Assembly: GCA_029747015.1 (NCBI GenBank)
Contig: JAKOGI010003015.1
Span: 1 to 64,000, forward strand
Length of the DNA stretch: 64,000 nucleotides
Direction: 5' to 3'
Origin: Carnegiea gigantea
Lineage: Eukaryota > Streptophyta > Magnoliopsida > Caryophyllales > Cactaceae
Below are positions 58,501 to 64,000 of this stretch, one piece after another. Both the position numbers and the translations under genes were made by a program. The notes below the pieces were generated by a model. It did no database searches and had not been told where the DNA came from. It saw nothing but the letters and a program-made list of their open reading frames with translations. Every line of letters starts with the position of its first letter. Positions within the stretch are counted from its first letter, which is position 1.

Positions 58501-59470
58501 ACATCTGATCAGTCATAGTCCCAAAAAGATCAATGAAAGTCCAGTCCCGTTATCCAAAGTCAGATCAGATCAGGGTAGGTTCAAGGGGATTTTCACCAGA
58601 GGCTTAAAGCCAAACCCCATCCAATATAGGACTTCTTTTGAAGGTTAGGAGGTCCACTCTAGTATCAAGCCATTGGATCTCAGCTAAACTCTCTCAATTA
58701 GTCACTATAGCAAGAGGATTACTTACTGCCAAACTTCCAGTGTAGGTTGGAATGAACCAGCTTCATGTTTAATGCTTTTGAGTAAAGGTTATAACATCCT
58801 AAGCCTACTCCTATCTTTTATCTAGCCAAGAGTTCAATCATGAAGTCAAGAACCACCTGAGAATGGAAGAATTATAGCTCCGACTATTGGACAGAGTAGT
58901 GCAGCCCTGTGACAGTCCCACTTGCACAAATTAACCTATTTTTGGTTCTCTTGCATTAGTGACTCATTGTGTGTTTAGTCCTAAGTGTAATTTGTATTTG
59001 AACGAGTTGTAGAGGCTCTAGGATGATTATACCACCTGCAGGAAGGTATTAATCATCATTCATTCCAAGCTAGGTGTTAAAGGCACACTTAAGCTTTTGA
59101 TGTTGACTTTTAATTACTATCTTTTAATCTTTGTTTGAATTAGCTTAGACAGTAGTATATAAACCCCCTTACCCCTTTATTAGATTTGTACAAGAAAATG
59201 CTGAACTTGAATGCAATAATTTGCTTACTGCAAACTCTCTCAAAATCTCGCAAACTCTATACTTGTTTAAGGTAGTGTTTATAGTGGGATTCTTTATCTA
59301 ATCTTCTGGTGCTTGGCTTTAGGAAGATTGGTGGTAAATCTCTTAGTCTTGGATGGCGGATTTTATCCTTTATTCCAAGACATATCTTCCATGTTGAGTT
59401 GTTAGGTGTGGTGAAGGCATTCGGGCAACTTGATGTACATCAAATTGTCTCCAATAACATCAAAATTTGA
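58501..59470 (+). promoter_or_regulatory. Promoter-like region of uncertain origin
   Basis: A block of non-LTR sequence with a strong TATA-like element (gtatataaacc, 59155-59165) preceded by AT-rich DNA and followed by a leader-like region. It could be a solo LTR (a possible start is tgacagtcccacttgc at 58911) or the right-hand remnant of the pararetroviral fossil cut by element 3. Neither is demonstrated: no primer site, no paired repeat and no viral reading frame is visible. Confidence 0.3.
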
Positions 59471-60402
59471 TGACTCTACTATATGTGAGAGTACAATGCA
59501 ATATACTCCTGAACCCGAGTTTTTAGCCCTGATAGGACCTTAGATATGTTATTACAAGCTAAAAAGGACCTAAGCATTTCGCAAATGTTTGTTAAGGACT
59601 TCACTTTTCTTTTTCGGCTAGAAGCTGCATGATACAGTCTCCCCCCCCCCCCAAAACAAGGGGATGAGAGGGGTAGTTGAGAGCATTACTTAATTAAAAG
59701 GACCAAAAAACTCTGTGTGGTTAATCAGATTGTGAGAAGGAAAAGGCCAATATATGAGAAAGTCAAATAATCCACAACATTTTGTTAAAAAAAACTTAGT
59801 TATAGCAATTTCATGATTAATGGGAGTGCAAAAAAGAAATCTCATTTGCTAACTGAAATATTTAAAAAGAAGAAGCACATAAAATTCTATTAGTTGGTCA
59901 CACAGTAAAATAAATTTCAAAAATTATGAAATATTGGGAAATAAGAACATATTTTGTTTCATAATGAAATGAGTAATATAAGAAGTGCATATATCAATTT
60001 GTTCGTGGGTTATATAATTTGAAAAATTGAAAAGGATAAATTGAAAATTCGAATAGGTATCTTGCTTGATTTGCATTTCTATCTAGCTCATTATTGTCTT
60101 TTTTAGTTCAATTAATAGACTATCTATAAGTAAATACATTTATATCTTGTTTGGTTGCGAAACAGTATAATGCTATCTTATTCTTGGGTCTTATTTGGTT
60201 TGGATGACCTAGGGACATTTAGCATACTCTTCTGCATCCCTCTGTTTGCAGTAACTATCACCATACATAGAAAAGTTATCCTGTTTTCTCAATAAAATAA
60301 CCTTAAATTATTTTAACTAATGTGTAAATTATTCAACTATGGTAAAATTTTCCCTCCCTTTTCTTTGTCTTTTAAAAAATTGAGAATAATCTCACTTGAG
60401 AT
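59471..60402. other. AT-rich intergenic stretch, nothing recognised
   Basis: It contains a C-run at 59641-59652 and no supported gene or terminal repeat. Confidence 0.5.
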
Positions 60403-61210
60403 TAAAGGTGGGAAGTGGGCCGGTTCGACTCGGGTCCACCCACACCTGGCCCACTTTCCAACCGGCCCAGGCCCGTGGTTAATGAGGTACGGGTCAACCT
60501 GACCCAGACCCATATGAGACATGGGTCGGGGTGGGTGGAGGTGCAAACGACCTTATGTAATTGCTCGGACTGGCCCAAATAACTGACCCGTACCCAGCCT
60601 GCAAACCGCCTGTACCCGGCTCGTGAACCTGCCAACCTGCTGATGTAAAATTTGTTCAAAAGAAAGTTTGAGTTCTGCCTTGTTGCATTGTAGTGTGCCT
60701 TCTGCCAGAAGCATGCATATGATTGCATCTTGGGTGACAACACAACTTTTTGCTTTCCATCACAAATTTGAAAACACAAGCGAGAGAGATAGCATGTGAT
60801 TCTCCATATGGCAACTAAACTTATTTTCAAATTTTGAATTGTTGCAGAAGCTTTTCAGTGATTGTTGCAAAAAATTTGACAATACAATTACGTCAAATTC
60901 TGTTGCTATTTTTGAAAAAAAAAGTGTTTAATTCTGTTATACATTCGAACCGCGGCGGTGAAAGAATTCACAATTTAATTTCTCCTGCTATCTCTCTATG
61001 TTTCATAGTTGTTTACGCCTCTTTTAAAATATCTAACTCTGTCAAGTTTTCTTTAATTATATTAGGATCTAAAGTCTAAATTCTTCTTCTAATATTAATT
61101 TTGTGCTACAATCAGTTTGCTTTAATTCTGACTCTGTCAATATTTAATTATATAAGATTTTGTGCTAAACCTAGTTGGATAAAATTAAAATATAATATCT
61201 ACTTTAAAAA

Positions 61211-61287
61211 ATGGCAACTGGATCAAGATCAAGAAAAGGAAAGGAGAAGATGGTTATGGGCACCGAAACTCAAGATCAATTTAGAAG
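61211..61287 (+). pseudogene. hAT transposase first-exon candidate
   Basis: ATG GCA ACT begins a short basic frame (MATGSRSRKGKEKMVM...) ending at a good donor AGAAG|GTAAGT. The nearest clear acceptor is TGTAG at about 61913, but joining there is not in frame as I read it. Either the splice differs or a frameshift exists. The intron contains a tandem duplication that copies the donor region. Confidence 0.4.
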
Positions 61288-61680
61288 GTAAGTGTAATTT
61301 GGTTAGTTGTTGTTTACAAGTATGGTATAATTATTTATTTTGTTATTAATTCATATACTAGTCAGTGAATTTCTTTTTAATATGTTTTTCTATTATTGTT
61401 TTTGTTAATTTGCTATTAATTATGACAAGTTGATAAGTGCCAATTTAGAAGGTAATTTTATTTTGGCTAGTTGTTTACAAATATGGTATAATTATTTATT
61501 TATTTATTAATTCATATGCAAGTCCATGCATGTTTTTTTAAATATGTTCTTTTCTATTATTTATTTTGTTAATTTGTTATTAATTATGACAAGTTGATAA
61601 GTGCCAATTTATTTTATGTGTATTAATCATAAAATACAAATGTAAACAACAAGTTGATAAGTGTCAATTTATTTTATGTG
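61277..61680. repeat. ~164-bp tandem duplication in the hAT intron
   Basis: caatttagaaggtaa occurs at 61277 and 61441, each followed by a ggtataattatttatt and gacaagttgataagtgcc series. Partial further copies start at 61604 and about 61667 (caatttattttatgtgtat). The duplication includes the exon 1 splice donor. Confidence 0.9.
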
Positions 61681-61913
61681 TATAAATCATGAAATAAAAA
61701 TGTAATTTAATCATAAAATTCGTTAATTTTACATGGATCTATTAATGTCAATTAGATGTTTCATGTTCATTTTTTTCTATTTTATAAGGTTCGTAACTAT
61801 GATTTTTAGAAATACGTTTGTATATATTTTGAAGAAAAAAATATAATTTGTGATTCTTAGATTTTGGTATTTCCAATATTAATTCTAATCTTATATATTT
61901 GTAATTCGTGTAG

Positions 61914-64000
61914 ACATTGAAAAAATTATCTAACTTGGCTAAATATGTGAATTTGCGAAGATTACATGAAGAGATACGACATTTTCAGCAATTAGCAGGC
62001 TATGAATCGGTGCAAAGTCAACATGATGTTGAAGTTGATGGATATGCTACCCAACCGGATATTGAGCATCAAGCTGAGCCGTAACAACCCAATTTGCAAC
62101 CCATCAGCCATACAATTGGACCCCAATCTACAAGACCCCCTCTTCATCCAAATAGAGATGAGACCGGTAGTAACGAAGGAAAACGGAAATAGACATCTTA
62201 GGTGTGGAACTTCTTTACAAAATTTCCCGTTCCAAATGTGCCATAGGAGTTTAAAACTGTATGCGGGGTTTGTAAGACGGTGTATGAAATGCACACTGGA
62301 TGGGGAATTGGAACAATGGCACAACACTTAGAGACCCATGGCATTTTAAAGGACAGCGGCATATTACTTAATCAAGCATAAATTTTCGGGTTCCTAGGGG
62401 CAAAACCTGGCGTATGTATGTTTTTCTATAACTGAAAAAAATGATTGATGAATTTAGTAGGTATCTTGTCCTTGACGAAAAACCTTTTGTGATAGATGAA
62501 AGTCAAGCATTTGACCATTTTGTGTGTAGTTCACTACAACCGACATATCACCCGGTCTCACGAGGTGTACTTAAGAAAGGGATTAATTCTTGCTTCACTA
62601 ATATTTAAACTGAATTATTGAATTACTTGACTGCTTTTAAAGAATGTGTTAGTGTGACATATGATTTGTGGAGACCTCCATTTCAAGAAAATTTTCTTGG
62701 TGTAACTTGCCATTGGATAGATGACAAATGGAACATGCAAAAAAGAATTATTGGCTTTGAAGTTATTGAAAGTGAGAAAAATAAATATTTACTAAAAAAT
62801 GCTTTGATGACTGTTTTTATGAATCTTGGTATTCAAAACAAAATACTTTATCTTAGTGTTGACAATGCCTCTAGCAATACTAAATGCATTGATTACATGT
62901 TTGAGAGCAGATGTCTTGATTTTCTTGTTAAAGATTTTTTTCCATGTTTGATGTCTATGTTATGTACTCAACTTGTGTGTTTAGGATGGTATTGAAACGT
63001 TATCTTACATAGTTAACCCTGTTAGAGAGGCTATTAGTTGGATTTGTAGTGCCGACCAGAACAGACGATCTTTTAAAGAGGCTTGTAGGAATAGATCTAT
63101 CCCGTATAAATCTTTCAGCCTTGATATGGCTGTTAGGTGGGGCTCTCCATATAAATTGTTGAGGGACACATGCATATATAGAGAAATAATATCTGATTTG
63201 TACAACAATGCTATGGGTAAGGATATTTTGACACAAGACCTATGGGACATAGCACAAGCCTTTTGCAGCCTTCTTGGTATATTTGATAAGGCCACAACAC
63301 ATTTTTCTTATGTGTATCAACCCATTATAAATGATGTTGTTGTTAAAATAGTAGAGATTGTTGCCGAACTACTATCTTATACACCATCCCATCCTTCACT
63401 TGATTGTATTCTTAACATGAAATCGAAATTGCTTAAGTATTTTTTTGATATGCTCAAATTGTTTCTTATTTCTACTATACTAGATCCTAGATATAAGACC
63501 CATTATCAAACTATCTACAATATTATTACCAAAAATTAGATGTCCTTTACGATATTAGTAGAATTATGAATGATAGCAATAACTTGTTACAATTTTTATA
63601 TGTTAAATATTCGGAAGGTACTCAACCAGCTACCACACAAACCTTCACACAACCTATGCCTTCTGTTCCCGTGAGTCAATTTTTATATGATACGCTTGTG
63701 AGGGGACTAGGGGTTTCTACCACATCAGGTCCAGAAGGTAGGTATGCTGAGTTAAATGAATATTTGCATTGTTCTGGTTATGCACAATCAGATGAATCTT
63801 TTGATATATTATTATGGTGGAAAGAAAATAGGAAAAAATATCCAATTTTACACAGAATTGCAAAAGATATTCTTGCTTGCCCTCCTTCTACTGTAGCAAT
63901 TGAGTCAGCATTTAGTGCTGGGAGATGTATCCTTGATGATAAATGAGCGGCCCTAACCCCAAGCACGATCAAGGTTCTAATATGCTTGAAGGATTGGCAA
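61914..64000 (+). pseudogene. hAT transposase, nearly complete but interrupted
   Basis: The plus-strand frame carries a BED zinc finger near 62190-62345 (VWNFFTKFPVP, VCGVCKTVY, then TMAQHLETHG) with both cysteines and both histidines present. Downstream are TYDLWRPPFQENFLGVTCHWID and YLSVDNASSNTK with the two conserved aspartates, and MAVRWGSPYKLL. STILDPRYK sits near 63480, and from about 63740 comes the hATC dimerisation domain with ELNEYL, WWKENRKKYPILHRIAKDIL and PPSTVAIESAFS, including the conserved glutamate. Stops interrupt the BED region, a frameshift lies near 62990, and a TGA at 63944-63946 precedes the last hATC strand, which is still readable to the window end. This is a transposase pseudogene. 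Confidence 0.88.

Larger units (their letters stand above)
60403..64000 (+). mobile_element. hAT transposon, right end beyond the window
   Basis: The left end taaaggtgggaagtgggccgg followed by GC-rich inverted motifs (gggccggtt and aaccggccc, 60417-60470) is typical of plant hAT termini. It precedes a plus-strand transposase with a BED finger, an RNase H-like core and an hATC domain. The right terminus and target duplication lie outside the window, so the element length is unknown. Confidence 0.75.

Noticed and set aside
1..64000. CRISPR arrays, operons, riboswitches or bacterial-type features
   Set aside because: The window is plant nuclear DNA. The tandem repeats present have no spacer-repeat structure of the CRISPR kind.
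1..64000. tRNA genes
   Set aside because: Only primer-site complements of tRNA-Met were seen, each beside an LTR. No cloverleaf-length match was found by eye.

Overview
This is nuclear DNA from a flowering plant, probably a dicot. It has spliced genes with GT-AG introns, chromovirus-type Ty3/gypsy retrotransposons primed by initiator tRNA-Met, a 5S-bearing Cassandra-type TRIM, plant hAT transposons, small terminal-inverted-repeat elements and a fossil plant pararetrovirus. No species can be named from the sequence. Only one host gene looks intact. Nearly everything else is mobile DNA in various states of decay.

Layout: 1-17813 is a minus-strand tandem array of two Tekay/Del-like gypsy copies arranged LTR-internal-LTR-internal-LTR. 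The middle LTR is shared and the left LTR is cut by the window edge. Each copy carries an extra reading frame (ORF1) between the primer binding site and gag, then gag, protease, reverse transcriptase, RNase H, integrase and a chromodomain-like tail. All frames are broken, and several stop codons are shared by both copies. 17814-18363 is a TG/TA microsatellite abutting the last LTR. 18364-23172 is AT-rich intergenic DNA with a palindromic MITE, a TIR element holding a gene-leader-like insert, and a TIR element built on about four tandem units of roughly 175 bp.

23173-32350 is a minus-strand gene for a YTH-domain m6A reader of the plant ECT (YTHDF-like) family. I can join eight coding exons into an uninterrupted 551-residue frame, preceded by a 5' UTR exon and a TATA box. 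A Tourist-like MITE with a TAA target duplication sits in one intron. About 200 bp upstream of the TATA box begins a complex of inverted repeats (32550-36083) dominated by an imperfect palindrome of about 3 kb, whose arms carry matching GC-rich gene-like fragments and an array of about 85-90 bp repeats.

36555-38826 is a decayed hAT (DUF659-type) transposase. 39849-40595 is a Cassandra-like TRIM with 5S rRNA-derived LTRs. 41292-44985 is a large, old, interrupted gypsy LTR. 46579-48695 is a plus-strand pararetrovirus (Caulimoviridae) coat-protein fossil. It is cut by a third gypsy element (48700-about 58500, minus strand) of the same lineage, whose right LTR is truncated. 58500-59470 is promoter-like sequence of uncertain origin. 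60403 to the window end is a second hAT element with a recognisable BED finger, RNase H-like core and hATC domain, disabled by only a modest number of lesions.

No multi-gene pathway or operon is present. The main biological interest is how transposons and a viral fossil are nested around one m6A-reader gene, and the history recorded by shared and private stop codons in the gypsy array.
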